Part shown: one piece after another, positions 25,695-34,346 of the stretch
Layout: the number at the start of each line of letters is the position of its first letter
Position numbering within the stretch: position 1 is the stretch's first letter
NCBI GenBank assembly: GCA_046154585.1
Contig: JBJXDX010000111.1
Coordinates: 59,405-123,404, forward strand
Source of the DNA: CADEFX01 sp046154585
GTDB taxonomy: Bacteria > Pseudomonadota > Alphaproteobacteria > Rhizobiales > Hyphomicrobiaceae
Direction of reading: 5' to 3'
Length of the DNA: 64,000 nucleotides
Notes under the pieces: model-generated
Told to the model about the DNA's origin: nothing
Seen by the model: the letters and a program-made list of their open reading frames with translations, nothing else
The model's database searches: none
Program-made: the position numbers and the translations under genes

Positions 25695-27971
25695 ATGTTT
25701 GACATCCACACTGTAGAAATTGAATGGGGCGGGCGAAAGCTGCGGCTCGAAACCGGCCGTATGGCCCGCCAGGCGGACGCCGCCGTTGTTGCCCAGTACG
25801 GCGAGACGAGTGTGCTCGCCACCGTCGTTGCCGCGAAGAGCCCGCGACCGGGCATCGACTTCTTCCCGATGACCGTGAACTATCAGGAACGTACCTACGC
25901 CGCCGGCAAAATTCCCGGCGGCTTTTTCAAGCGCGAAGGGCGCCCCTCCGAGAAGGAGACGCTGACCTCGCGCCTTATCGATCGGCCCGTCCGGCCTCTG
26001 TTCGTCGACGGCTTCAAAAACGAGACGCAGGTCGTCGTGACCGTGCTGTCGCACGACATGGAGAACGATCCCGATATCCTGGGCATGGTCGCCGCCTCGG
26101 CAGCGCTCACGCTGTCGGGACTGCCGTTCCTGGGGCCCATCGCAGCCGCCCGGGTTGGCGTCGTCGGCGGCGAATTCGTGCTCAATCCGCTCATCGACGA
26201 GATGGCCAACAGCGATCTCGACCTCGTCATTGCCGGCACGCAGGATGCGGTGATGATGGTGGAGTCGGAAGCCAAGGAGCTTGGCGAGAAGCAGATGCTC
26301 GAGGCGGTGATGTTCGGTCACCGCGGCTTCCAGCCCGTGATCGACGCCATCATCCGTCTCGCCGAGAAGGCCGCGCGCGAGCCGTGGAATTTCCTGCCGC
26401 CCGACACGTCGGCAGAAAAGGAGAAGATGAAAGGGCTGGTCGAAGCCAGCCTGCGTGAGGCGTTTGCCACGCCGCAAAAGCAGAAGCGCCATGAGCTCGT
26501 CGAGGCCGCGCGGGAAAAGGCGATGGCAGCCCTGCTTACCGACGAGGCGGACGTCAGCCGGAAGGTTCTGCTCGGTGGCGTGTTCAAGAGCCTCGAGTCC
26601 GACGTCGTGCGCGGTGATATCATCCGCACTGGCCGCCGCATCGACGGCCGCGACCTCAAGACCGTGCGTCCGATCGTGTCGGAAACGCATGTTCTGCCGC
26701 GGGCGCACGGATCTGCCGTGTTCACGCGCGGCGAGACGCAGGCGCTTGTTGTTGCGACACTCGGCACGGGCGAGGACGAGCAGTTCGTCGACGCGCTCGA
26801 AGGCACGCGCAAAGAGCGCTTCATGCTGCACTACAATTTCCCGCCCTACTCCGTCGGTGAGACGGGCCGCATGGGATCGCCCGGCCGCCGCGAAATCGGC
26901 CACGGCAAGCTCGCCTGGCGTGCTGTGCGTCCGCTGCTGCCGACACAGGAGCAGTTCCCCTATACGATCCGCGTCGTTTCGGAGATCACCGAGAGCAACG
27001 GCTCGTCGTCGATGGCCACGGTCTGCGGCGCCTCGCTGGCGCTGATGGATGCCGGCGTGCCGCTGAAGGAGCCGGTGGCGGGTATCGCCATGGGCCTCAT
27101 CAAGGAAGGCAATGACTTCGCCGTCCTGAGTGACATCCTTGGCGACGAGGATCATCTGGGCGACATGGACTTCAAGGTGGCTGGCACCAAGAATGGCGTC
27201 ACCTCGCTGCAGATGGACATCAAGATCACGGGCATCACCGAGGAGATCATGCGGGTCGCGCTCGATCAGGCGCATGCGGGTCGCATGCACATCCTGGGCG
27301 AGATGTCGAAGTCGCTGGACTCGGCACGCGCCGAGCTCGGCGAGCATGCGCCGCGCATCGAGACGATCAAGATCCCCGTCGACAAGATCCGCGAAGTGAT
27401 CGGCTCCGGTGGCTCCGTCATCCGCGAGATCGTGGCCGAGAGCGGGGCCAAGATCGACATTCAGGACGACGGCACGGTGAAAATCGCCGCGTCGAAGCGC
27501 GAGTCCATCGAGGCGGCGCTGAGCCGCATTCGTGGCATCACATCGGAGCCCGAGGTCGGACAGATCTACAAGGGCAAGGTCGTGAAAGTCATGGAGTTCG
27601 GCGCCTTCGTAAACTTCTTCGGCCCCAAGGACGGACTGGTGCACATCTCGCAGCTGACCCAGGGCCGGCCGCAGACAGTGGGCGAAGTGGTCAAGGAAGG
27701 CCAGGAAGTCTACGTCAAGCTGCTGGGCTTCGACGATCGCGGCAAGGTCCGCCTGTCGATGAAGATCGTCGATCAGGCGACTGGGCAGGAGCTGCCGCCG
27801 CAGCCGCGTGAAGAGGGCGGCGAGGGCGGTGGTGGTGAAGGTCGCGGTGAGGGCCGGCGTCACGAGGGCGGTGACCGCGGAGATCGTGGCGGCCGGGGTG
27901 GCGAGCGACGGGACCGCGGAGGTGGCGGCGGCGAGCGTCGCGAACGCAGGCCGCCGCGTGATTTCGACTAA
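25695..27971 (+). CDS. pnp: Polyribonucleotide nucleotidyltransferase (PNPase)
   Basis: The 3'-5' phosphorolytic exoribonuclease of the RNA degradosome. The 758 residues contain two RNase PH-like domains (N-terminal with FFKREGRPSEKETLTSRLIDRPVRPLF; second with the active-site GEDEQFVDALEG and the FPPYSVGETGRMGSPGRREIGHG segment), a KH domain near residue 565 (KIREVIGSGGSVIREI), an S1 domain at about 620-690 (GQIYKGKVVKVMEFGAFVNF), and then a 50-residue Gly/Arg/Glu-rich tail with repeated RGG-like units. The tail makes it longer than the E. coli enzyme (711 residues). Confidence 0.97.
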   Translation: MFDIHTVEIEWGGRKLRLETGRMARQADAAVVAQYGETSVLATVVAAKSPRPGIDFFPMTVNYQERTYAAGKIPGGFFKREGRPSEKETLTSRLIDRPVRPLFVDGFKNETQVVVTVLSHDMENDPDILGMVAASAALTLSGLPFLGPIAAARVGVVGGEFVLNPLIDEMANSDLDLVIAGTQDAVMMVESEAKELGEKQMLEAVMFGHRGFQPVIDAIIRLAEKAAREPWNFLPPDTSAEKEKMKGLVEASLREAFATPQKQKRHELVEAAREKAMAALLTDEADVSRKVLLGGVFKSLESDVVRGDIIRTGRRIDGRDLKTVRPIVSETHVLPRAHGSAVFTRGETQALVVATLGTGEDEQFVDALEGTRKERFMLHYNFPPYSVGETGRMGSPGRREIGHGKLAWRAVRPLLPTQEQFPYTIRVVSEITESNGSSSMATVCGASLALMDAGVPLKEPVAGIAMGLIKEGNDFAVLSDILGDEDHLGDMDFKVAGTKNGVTSLQMDIKITGITEEIMRVALDQAHAGRMHILGEMSKSLDSARAELGEHAPRIETIKIPVDKIREVIGSGGSVIREIVAESGAKIDIQDDGTVKIAASKRESIEAALSRIRGITSEPEVGQIYKGKVVKVMEFGAFVNFFGPKDGLVHISQLTQGRPQTVGEVVKEGQEVYVKLLGFDDRGKVRLSMKIVDQATGQELPPQPREEGGEGGGGEGRGEGRRHEGGDRGDRGGRGGERRDRGGGGGERRERRPPRDFD

Positions 27972-28012
27972 TAAGCCCCGCAGTCTATCTTCCTTCAGAT
28001 GCGACTGATGCC

Positions 28013-29035
28013 GTGAAGGACGTGGTGGCAGGATCGCTCGTAGCCTTCTTGGCGGCGGGCATCCTCGTGCGCCTTTTATCGAGCCCGGCGCTGGCGCGAC
28101 TGGTGCTCGACGTTCCCAATGATCGGTCCCTGCACCGCGTGCCGACGCCGCGCACGGGAGGGCTCGGGCTTTTTCTGGGCGCGGCAATCGCCTGGCTTGT
28201 GATCGGCCACGGAGCCTTGGCGCATCTCGCGCTGCTGACGATCATCGTGAGCGCAATATTTCTCGTCGACGATGTGCGCAGCCTTTCGGTCGGCGTGAGA
28301 TTTGCGTCCCAGTTTGTGGCCGCTGCGGTTTTTGTGGTGGCCAGCGGACTACAGCCACTGCTGCTGATGCCGGTGCTGGTTATCGGCATCGTGTGGTCGA
28401 TGAATCTCTACAATTTCATGGATGGTGCAAACGGATTGGCCGGCGGCATGGCGGTGGTCGGGTTCGGGGCGTATGCGCTGGCGGCTGTGGCTGCCGGAGC
28501 CGGTGATCTGGCTGTAGCGAGCGCCATCATCGCCGGTGCAGCACTTGGATTCCTGGCCTGGAATTTCGATCCGGCTCGCATTTTCCTGGGCGACGCGGGA
28601 TCGATCCCGCTGGGTTTTCTCGCCGCCGGCATCGGCCTGCTTGGATGGCAGCGCGGTGCGTGGCCTTTCTGGTTTCCGCTGTTGGTGTTCTCGCCGTTCG
28701 TACTCGATGCGACGCTGACGCTGGTGCGGCGGGCGCTGCGCGGAGAGAGAGTCTGGGAGGCGCACAAGGTGCACTACTACCAGCGCCTCGTTGGTCTCGG
28801 ATGGAGCCATCGGCGTATGGCGCTGAGCGAATATGCGATCATGATTGCAGCGGCCGGATCGGCGCTGATTTTGCGGGATGCAGGTTGGGCGGCGGCGATA
28901 GTGCTCATCACGTTCTGGGCCGTCGTCTATGCCATCGTCGCGGCGACGATTGATCGACAGTGGACGGCACACACCACCTTTGGGGCTGCCCCTCACCCTA
29001 ACCCTCTCCCCGCGAATGGCGGGGAGAGGGAATAG
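28013..29035 (+). CDS. WecA/MraY-type polyprenyl-phosphate glycosyl-1-phosphate transferase
   Basis: An integral membrane enzyme of 340 residues with about ten hydrophobic segments. Family motifs are PNDRSLHRVPTPRTGGLG, the catalytic IFLVDDVRSL, NLYNFMDGANGLAGGMA, and IFLGDAGSIPLGF (Mg2+/phosphosugar sites), followed by HKVHYYQRLVGLGWSH. Such enzymes attach a sugar-1-phosphate to undecaprenyl phosphate to begin O-antigen, exopolysaccharide or cell-wall polymer synthesis. The start is GTG 28013. The last residues (PHPNPLPANGGERE) are encoded by a palindromic repeat, so the tail is probably an acquired extension. No other polysaccharide genes are adjacent. Confidence 0.87.
   Translation: MKDVVAGSLVAFLAAGILVRLLSSPALARLVLDVPNDRSLHRVPTPRTGGLGLFLGAAIAWLVIGHGALAHLALLTIIVSAIFLVDDVRSLSVGVRFASQFVAAAVFVVASGLQPLLLMPVLVIGIVWSMNLYNFMDGANGLAGGMAVVGFGAYALAAVAAGAGDLAVASAIIAGAALGFLAWNFDPARIFLGDAGSIPLGFLAAGIGLLGWQRGAWPFWFPLLVFSPFVLDATLTLVRRALRGERVWEAHKVHYYQRLVGLGWSHRRMALSEYAIMIAAAGSALILRDAGWAAAIVLITFWAVVYAIVAATIDRQWTAHTTFGAAPHPNPLPANGGERE
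29002..29030. repeat. Palindromic repeat element inside the 3' end of the glycosyltransferase gene
   Basis: Perfect 12-bp arms (CCCTCTCCCCGC at 29002-29013; its complement at 29019-29030) flank a GAATG loop, preceded by CCCTCACCCTAA. Elements of this CCTCTCCCCGC-type palindrome are scattered in many alphaproteobacterial genomes, usually between genes. This copy supplies the last codons and stop of the glycosyltransferase and can also act as a hairpin between the convergent genes. Confidence 0.65.
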
Positions 29036-29057
29036 AGGCGTTCTTTGGGCTTGGTCG

Positions 29058-29807
29058 TCAGTACGTCGCGCGGCCGCCGGAGATGTCGAACACGCCGCCG
29101 GTGGTGAAGGAGTTGTCCTCGGACGCGACCCAGGCGATGAGCGCGGCAATTTCCTCCACGGTGACGAAGCGTCCGCGCGGGATCTTCGACAGCATGAAAT
29201 TGATGTGCTGCTCGGTGATCTGGTCGAAGATCGCGGTTTTCGCGGCGGCGGGTGTGATGCAGTTGACGGCAATGTTGTGGCTGGCGACCTCTTTGCCGAG
29301 CGACTTCGTCAGCGCGATGACGCCAGCCTTCGAGGCCGAGTAGTGAGCCGCATTGGGATTGCCTTCCTTGCCGGCGATGGAGGCGATATTGACGATGCGG
29401 CCGTAGTTCTGCGCGATCATGCCGGGGACCACGGCCTTGCAGCACAGAAACGGGCCGTCCAGATTGATGCGCATCACCTTGCGCCATTCGTCGACAGTTG
29501 TGTCCCACGTGGTGGCGTTGGCACCGGCGATGCCGGCGTTGTTGACGAGGATGTCGATGCGGCCGAAGGCTTTCACGGTCGCGTCGCGCGCCTTTTCGAT
29601 GTCAGCGAGATCCGTGACATCGACGGTAGCCGCAAGGACATTTTTGCCCAAAGCGGCCGCGGTCTTTTCGGCCAGCGCCGAGTCGCGGTCCCAGATGGCG
29701 ACCTTGGCGCCGGACGCGAGAAACCGCTCGGTGACGGCTTTGCCGATGCCCTGCGCACCGCCGGTGACGGCGGCAATACGCCCTTTGAGATCAATGGTGT
29801 TGGCCAT
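29058..29807 (-). CDS. Short-chain dehydrogenase/reductase of a tetronate-type sugar-acid cluster
   Basis: A 249-residue classical SDR: TGGAQGIGKAV cofactor loop, Asp40 at the end of beta-2 (suggesting NAD preference), NNAG at 89-92, and the catalytic Ser143, Tyr156 and Lys160 (YSASK). The C-terminus (SFTTGGVFDISGGRATY) is typical. It lies 28 bases downstream of the OtnC-type aldolase and in one operon with the OtnK-type kinase, so it probably oxidises a C4 sugar acid before phosphorylation. In described tetronate pathways this step is usually done by a beta-hydroxyacid dehydrogenase (LtnD), so the assignment to the pathway is inferred from position. Confidence 0.85.
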   Translation of the reverse strand: MANTIDLKGRIAAVTGGAQGIGKAVTERFLASGAKVAIWDRDSALAEKTAAALGKNVLAATVDVTDLADIEKARDATVKAFGRIDILVNNAGIAGANATTWDTTVDEWRKVMRINLDGPFLCCKAVVPGMIAQNYGRIVNIASIAGKEGNPNAAHYSASKAGVIALTKSLGKEVASHNIAVNCITPAAAKTAIFDQITEQHINFMLSKIPRGRFVTVEEIAALIAWVASEDNSFTTGGVFDISGGRATY

Positions 29808-29835
29808 GAGCGTCTTCTCCTGATGCGGTGTGTTG

Positions 29836-30474
29836 TTATGAAGGATAGCGGCGTTGCAGGTCGGCGATCTGCGCGGGGTTCAGCAGCTTGAGTTTCTCGT
29901 GCCGCAGCATGAGGAACAGGCGGGCCGTTTCTTCGAGTTCCTCGATGGCGTCCTGGGCGGCCGACAGGCTCGTGCCGGCGACGACAGGACCGTGGTTGGC
30001 GAGGAGCACGGCGTGATGCTTGCCGGCAAGCTTTCCGACAGCATCTGCGAGCGTGGCATCGCCAGGCGGGAAATACGGGACCAGCGGAAGCGTGCCGATG
30101 CGCATGACGTAATAAGCCGTGATCGGCGGCAGGCAGTTGCCGTGATCGATGCCGTCGAGGCAACTGACCGCGACCGAGTGCGTGGAGTGCAGGTGCACGA
30201 CGGCTCCGGATTTGGGGCGCTTGTCGTACATGGTCGTGTGCAGGAAGGCTTCCTTTGTGGGGCCGTCGCCGCTGACGAGCTTGCCGGCGGCATCGAGCTT
30301 CGAGAGGCGCGCCGGATCGAGCGTTCCTAACGATGCGCCGGTCGGTGTCATCAGCCAGCCGCCGTCGGGCAGGGCCACGGAGATGTTGCCCGTTGAGCCA
30401 TGCGTGAGGCCGCGATTGAACAGCGAGGCGCCGGCGATGCACACCTGCTCGCGCAATTTGGCCTCGATGGTCAT
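29836..30474 (-). CDS. otnC: Class II aldolase-family 3-oxo-tetronate 4-phosphate decarboxylase (OtnC-like)
   Basis: The 212-residue protein belongs to the zinc-dependent class II aldolase/adducin family (fuculose-phosphate aldolase-like). Metal ligands are in VVHLHSTHS and VLLANHGPVVAG; the catalytic acid is in PTKEAFLHTTMY; the N-terminal GLTHGSTGNISV loop binds phosphate. Next to an OtnK kinase, the expected reaction is decarboxylation of 3-oxo-tetronate 4-phosphate to dihydroxyacetone phosphate. ATG 30474 overlaps the kinase stop by four bases (ATGA), so the two are translationally coupled. Confidence 0.85.
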   Translation of the reverse strand: MTIEAKLREQVCIAGASLFNRGLTHGSTGNISVALPDGGWLMTPTGASLGTLDPARLSKLDAAGKLVSGDGPTKEAFLHTTMYDKRPKSGAVVHLHSTHSVAVSCLDGIDHGNCLPPITAYYVMRIGTLPLVPYFPPGDATLADAVGKLAGKHHAVLLANHGPVVAGTSLSAAQDAIEELEETARLFLMLRHEKLKLLNPAQIADLQRRYPS

Positions 30475-31736
30475 GCGAGCCGGTCCCAGGCCTTGAGGAA
30501 GAAATCCGGCGCGCCGAAGTTGCCCGACTTGAGCGCCAACGCCAATTCCGTGCCGCCGATGCTGCGCGTCCACGGCACGCCTGGGTCGATCTCGGGGCCG
30601 ATTTCGAGTGCCGTCACGCCGAGGCCATTGACGACGGCGCCGGACGTCTCGCCGCCGGCGACGATCATCCGCGTGAAACCCATCTCGACCAGCGATTGCG
30701 CAGCGGCAGCGAATGTCTGCTCGATCATGGTGCCGGCGGTGCCGCGCCCGAACGTGTCCTGAACTTTGCGCACGGCGTCGGGGTCAGCGCTCGAGTAGAT
30801 GAGTACAGGCTTGTCTGAGGGCTGCTTTTGCGCCCAGGCTGCCAGCTCACCACCCGACAGCGAACCCTTCTGGATCGCGGCGGGATCGACTTCGAACGCC
30901 GGGATTCCTGCGGCCTTGGCGGCGGTAACCTGCCCCCGGGTCGCCTCCGAGCAGCTTCCAGCGATAATAATCGAGCGACCCTTTGGCGCTCTGAGTTGCT
31001 CGGGAGCCTTGGCCGCGCGCATCAGCCCTTGGCTGATGAAATTGGCCGGCAGGCCGAGTGCGACGCCGGAGCCGCCGGTGATGAGGCGCATGCCAGCCGC
31101 CGCCGTGCCCATGTCGATGAGGTGCTGGTCCGTGATCGCATCGACGACGACGAAGCGGTTGCCCTCGGCGGTTGCGGCTGCAAAGGCCTCGGAAATGGCG
31201 GCCGCACCTTTGTTGACCACTGCAAATGGCACGAGTCCGACCTTGAGCTTCGTTTGCCGCTGCAGCACGCGCACCAGATTGGAGTCGCGCATCGGCGTCA
31301 GCGGATGATCCTTCATCGGGCTTTCCGCCAGCGGCACGTCGCCGACGAACAGGTTGCCCATGTAGACCGTGCGCTTGTTGGTCGGGAAGGCCGGGCACGC
31401 GAGCGCCAGCTCCGCGCCGAGCCGATCCAGCAACGCCTCGGCAACCGGACCGATGTTGCCCCGATCTGTGGAATCGAAGGTCGAGCAATACTTGAAGAAC
31501 AATTGCCTGGCACCGAGCGCCAGCAGGGCGTCGGCGCTCTTCAGCGAGAGCGAGACTGCCTCCTCGACAGGGCACGTCCGTGTTTTGAGTGCAACGACGA
31601 CGGCATCGAAGCCGTCGAGTTTGCTATCGGCATCCGGCACCTGCATCACCTGTACGGTGCGCATGCCGGCACGGGTCAGCATCAGCGCGAGATCGGTAGC
31701 GCCGGTCAGATCATCGGCAATACAGCCCAGCAGCAC
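30471..31736 (-). CDS. otnK: Four-carbon acid sugar kinase (OtnK-like, DUF1537)
   Basis: A 421-residue kinase of the DUF1537 family that phosphorylates 3-oxo-tetronate (or a related acid) at O4. The N-terminal substrate-binding domain starts LLGCIADDLTGATDLALMLTRAG and includes KYCSTFDSTDRGNIGPVAEAL; the C-terminal nucleotide-binding domain shows IIIAGSCSEATRGQV and MIVAGGETSGAVVNGLGV. It is the first gene of the minus-strand operon kinase-aldolase-SDR. No OtnI isomerase is present in the window. Confidence 0.9.
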   Translation of the reverse strand: MLLGCIADDLTGATDLALMLTRAGMRTVQVMQVPDADSKLDGFDAVVVALKTRTCPVEEAVSLSLKSADALLALGARQLFFKYCSTFDSTDRGNIGPVAEALLDRLGAELALACPAFPTNKRTVYMGNLFVGDVPLAESPMKDHPLTPMRDSNLVRVLQRQTKLKVGLVPFAVVNKGAAAISEAFAAATAEGNRFVVVDAITDQHLIDMGTAAAGMRLITGGSGVALGLPANFISQGLMRAAKAPEQLRAPKGRSIIIAGSCSEATRGQVTAAKAAGIPAFEVDPAAIQKGSLSGGELAAWAQKQPSDKPVLIYSSADPDAVRKVQDTFGRGTAGTMIEQTFAAAAQSLVEMGFTRMIVAGGETSGAVVNGLGVTALEIGPEIDPGVPWTRSIGGTELALALKSGNFGAPDFFLKAWDRLA

Positions 31737-31777
31737 GTCGCAGTCCTCCCGTCAGGTCCAGTACGTGCCACACACGG

Positions 31778-33310
31778 TCAGCGCGCAGCCGATTCCTTCT
31801 CGAGCCACTCCCGGAGCTCCGTCTTCAGGATCTTGCCGTAGTTGTTCTTGGGCAGCGTGTCCACGAAGCGGTAACCCTTCGGCCGCTTATAGCGCGCGAT
31901 GTTGTCGAGGCACAGCCGATCCAACGCCTGATCGGTGAGATCTGCTCCCGGGCGCTTCACGACGTAGGCGATCACCTCCTCGCCCCAGTCGGGGTGGGGG
32001 CGGGAGACAACGGCCGTTTCGGCCACATCGGGATGAGTGAGCAGCACTTCCTCGATCTCGCGCGGATAGACGTTCGACCCGCCGGAGATGATCATGTCCT
32101 TGGAGCGATCCTTGAGCGTGAGGAATCCGGCCTCGTCCACGGAGCCGAGATCGCCCGTCCACAGCCAGCCGTCGCGCAAGGACTTGGCGTTGGCCTCGGG
32201 ATTGTTCCAATAGCCCTTCATCACGCAGTCGCTGCGGGTGACGATCTCGCCGATCTCGCCGTAGGGCAGCTCCCGCCCGTCCTCGCTGACGACCTTGAAG
32301 GCCACGCCGGTGCGCGCGACGCCGGTCGAGCCCAGGCGCTGGTCGTAGTCAGGATGGCTGCGGTCGGCATGCATGGCTTTCGACAACCCGGTGATGGTCA
32401 TCGGGCTCTCACCCTGGCCGTAGATCTGGTTGAGCTTCGGGCCGAAGAGAGCGAGCGCTTGTTTCAGATCGGCCACGTACATGGGCGCGCCGCCGTAGTT
32501 GATTGTCTTGAGGTTGCGGGTGTCTGTCGTGCTGGCCCGCGGGTGATTGATGAGGCGCGTAACCATCGTTGGCGCGGCGAACATGGAGACGTTCGAATGG
32601 ATGGCCAGCGCATCGAAGATGCGATCGGGGTCGAAGGAACCCGGAATGATGACGTTGTGGGCGCCCTTCGAGACGAAGGCGAGGCCGAAGAGACCGGAGC
32701 CGTGGGACAACGGAGCCGCGTGGAACGTTGTGTCGGTATGATCGATGTAGTCGATATCCGAGTAGTAGCATTGGACGGCGAAGAGCAGATTGCGGTGGGT
32801 CAGGACCGCGCCCTTCGGCCGGCCGGTAGTGCCGCTCGTATAAAACAGCCAGGCTTCGTCTTCCGGATTGGCAGGCGCGCGGGTCACCGGCTCGCTGGCC
32901 AGCAGCGCCCGATAGTCGGCGCTGCCGGTCATGATGATGGGAGGCAGGCTTGCGCCCGAGGGAAGGTCGCTCAAACGCTGCTGGAGATCCGGTGTGAGGA
33001 TGCACAATCGTGCCCCGGCATTCTCCAGGATCCACCGCAGTTCCTTGGCGTGCAGCTTCGAGTTGATGGGAATCGCGGTCAGTCCGGCGCGCCACAAGCC
33101 ATACAGGGCCGGCAGAAACTCCAGGCAATTGTCCATCCACAGGCCCACGCGGTCGCCAGGCTTCAGACCGTGCCGTTTGAGAAGGGCCCCCGCGATGCGC
33201 GATGCCTGATCCTCGAACGCGCCAAACGTCAATGTCTGGCCCTCAGCCGTGATCGCCGGCCTGTCGGGGAGGTGCCGGGCGACGGCCTGAAGCGTGACGG
33301 ACAGGTTCAT
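31778..33310 (-). CDS. AMP-forming acyl-CoA synthetase (ligase)
   Basis: Activates a carboxylic acid to its CoA thioester through an acyl-adenylate. The 510-residue ANL-superfamily protein has the P-loop-like FYTSGTTGRPKGAVLTHRN, the A5-type motif IYGQGESPMT, WLWTGDLGSVDEAGFLTLKDRSKDMIISGG with the hinge Asp, and the catalytic lysine in PKNNYGKILKTEL. ATG 33310 is preferred over GTG 33325 because GGTGGAACG precedes it. It is divergent from the enoyl-CoA hydratase gene, with a 222-base shared promoter region. The substrate is unknown; the neighbours suggest a branched or short-chain acid. Confidence 0.9.
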   Translation of the reverse strand: MNLSVTLQAVARHLPDRPAITAEGQTLTFGAFEDQASRIAGALLKRHGLKPGDRVGLWMDNCLEFLPALYGLWRAGLTAIPINSKLHAKELRWILENAGARLCILTPDLQQRLSDLPSGASLPPIIMTGSADYRALLASEPVTRAPANPEDEAWLFYTSGTTGRPKGAVLTHRNLLFAVQCYYSDIDYIDHTDTTFHAAPLSHGSGLFGLAFVSKGAHNVIIPGSFDPDRIFDALAIHSNVSMFAAPTMVTRLINHPRASTTDTRNLKTINYGGAPMYVADLKQALALFGPKLNQIYGQGESPMTITGLSKAMHADRSHPDYDQRLGSTGVARTGVAFKVVSEDGRELPYGEIGEIVTRSDCVMKGYWNNPEANAKSLRDGWLWTGDLGSVDEAGFLTLKDRSKDMIISGGSNVYPREIEEVLLTHPDVAETAVVSRPHPDWGEEVIAYVVKRPGADLTDQALDRLCLDNIARYKRPKGYRFVDTLPKNNYGKILKTELREWLEKESAAR

Positions 33311-33532
33311 GAACGTTCCACCCAATCGTAGTGCCTTGACCCGAAAGTGCCATCCGCGACAAGGCCCGGCAAGGCCTCAGGTGCCCCCGCCAGGCGCCGT
33401 CGACATATGCGCGAACGGGCTTTGCGCCACCCGTTGCCGGGATGTAGGTTGCGACCCGTGGGCATCGATTGTAGTAGCCAGCAACCGCTTGATTGGTCCG
33501 CACCGTTTCAGAGCCCGAATGTAGGGGAAGGA

Positions 33533-34327
33533 ATGCCCTCGCAGTACGAGACCATCAAGCTCGCCATCGATGGCGACAGGGTCGGCGTGGTGACGCTCAA
33601 TCGGCCCGATGCGCTCAACGCCATGAACACGACGATGATGCGCGAGCTGCGGGACTGCTTTGCCGAGTTCTATATTGATGAGAACGCGGCGGGCTGTCTG
33701 GTGATCACCGGCAGCGGCGATCGCGGCTTTTGCACCGGTGCCGATCTCAAAGAGCGCAAGGGCATGACCGACGAGACGTGGCGCAAGCAGCACGCCACCG
33801 TCGAACAGATGGTGCGTGCCATGGTCGCCTGCCCCATACCGATCATCGCCGCGGTCAACGGCTTCGCCTACGCCGGCGGCATGGAAATCGCACTGGCGTG
33901 CGACTTCATCTATGCTGCCGAGCACGCCCGCTTCGCGCTCACCGAGGTGACACTCGGCATCATGCCGGGGGCAATGGGTACGCAAAACCTGCCGCGCGCG
34001 GTGGGCGGGCGGCGCGCCAAGGAAATCGTTCTTTCCGGCACCCCCTTCTCTTCCGTCGACGCGCTGGAATGGGGCATGGTCAACAAAGTGGTTCCAGGCG
34101 CTGCGCTGATGGATGAGGTCATGACCGTCGCGCGCAAAATAGCGTCAAACGCTCCTGTGTCGGTGCGCCAGGCCAAGAAAGCCATGGACATGGGCTCCGA
34201 TCTCGACCGGGCCAACGGCTATGCCTTCGAGATCGAGGCTTACAATCGGACCGTCGTGACCGAAGACCGCCAGGAAGGCATCGACGCATTCAACGAAAAG
34301 CGCAAGCCGCGCTACACAGGCCGCTGA
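33533..34327 (+). CDS. Enoyl-CoA hydratase/isomerase family protein
   Basis: A 264-residue crotonase-fold enzyme. RPDALNAMNTTMMREL, the oxyanion-hole segment GDRGFCTGADLKERKG, and AYAGGMEIALACDF followed by LTEVTLGIMPGAMGTQNL keep both positions where crotonases carry catalytic glutamates, so hydratase activity is plausible. GGGGAAGGA precedes ATG 33533. It begins a plus-strand operon with an HMG-CoA-lyase-type enzyme and an acyl-CoA dehydrogenase. The sequence resembles methylglutaconyl-CoA hydratase-type members, but specificity cannot be fixed by eye. Confidence 0.88.
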   Translation: MPSQYETIKLAIDGDRVGVVTLNRPDALNAMNTTMMRELRDCFAEFYIDENAAGCLVITGSGDRGFCTGADLKERKGMTDETWRKQHATVEQMVRAMVACPIPIIAAVNGFAYAGGMEIALACDFIYAAEHARFALTEVTLGIMPGAMGTQNLPRAVGGRRAKEIVLSGTPFSSVDALEWGMVNKVVPGAALMDEVMTVARKIASNAPVSVRQAKKAMDMGSDLDRANGYAFEIEAYNRTVVTEDRQEGIDAFNEKRKPRYTGR

Positions 34328-34346
34328 GATCGAGGAGAGGACTGCC

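Noticed and set aside
25548..28187. 879-codon open frame on the minus strand across rpsO end and pnp
   Set aside because: It lies opposite pnp, which is unmistakable by motif; its product is His/Arg/Ala-rich, with the composition expected from the antisense of GC-rich coding DNA.
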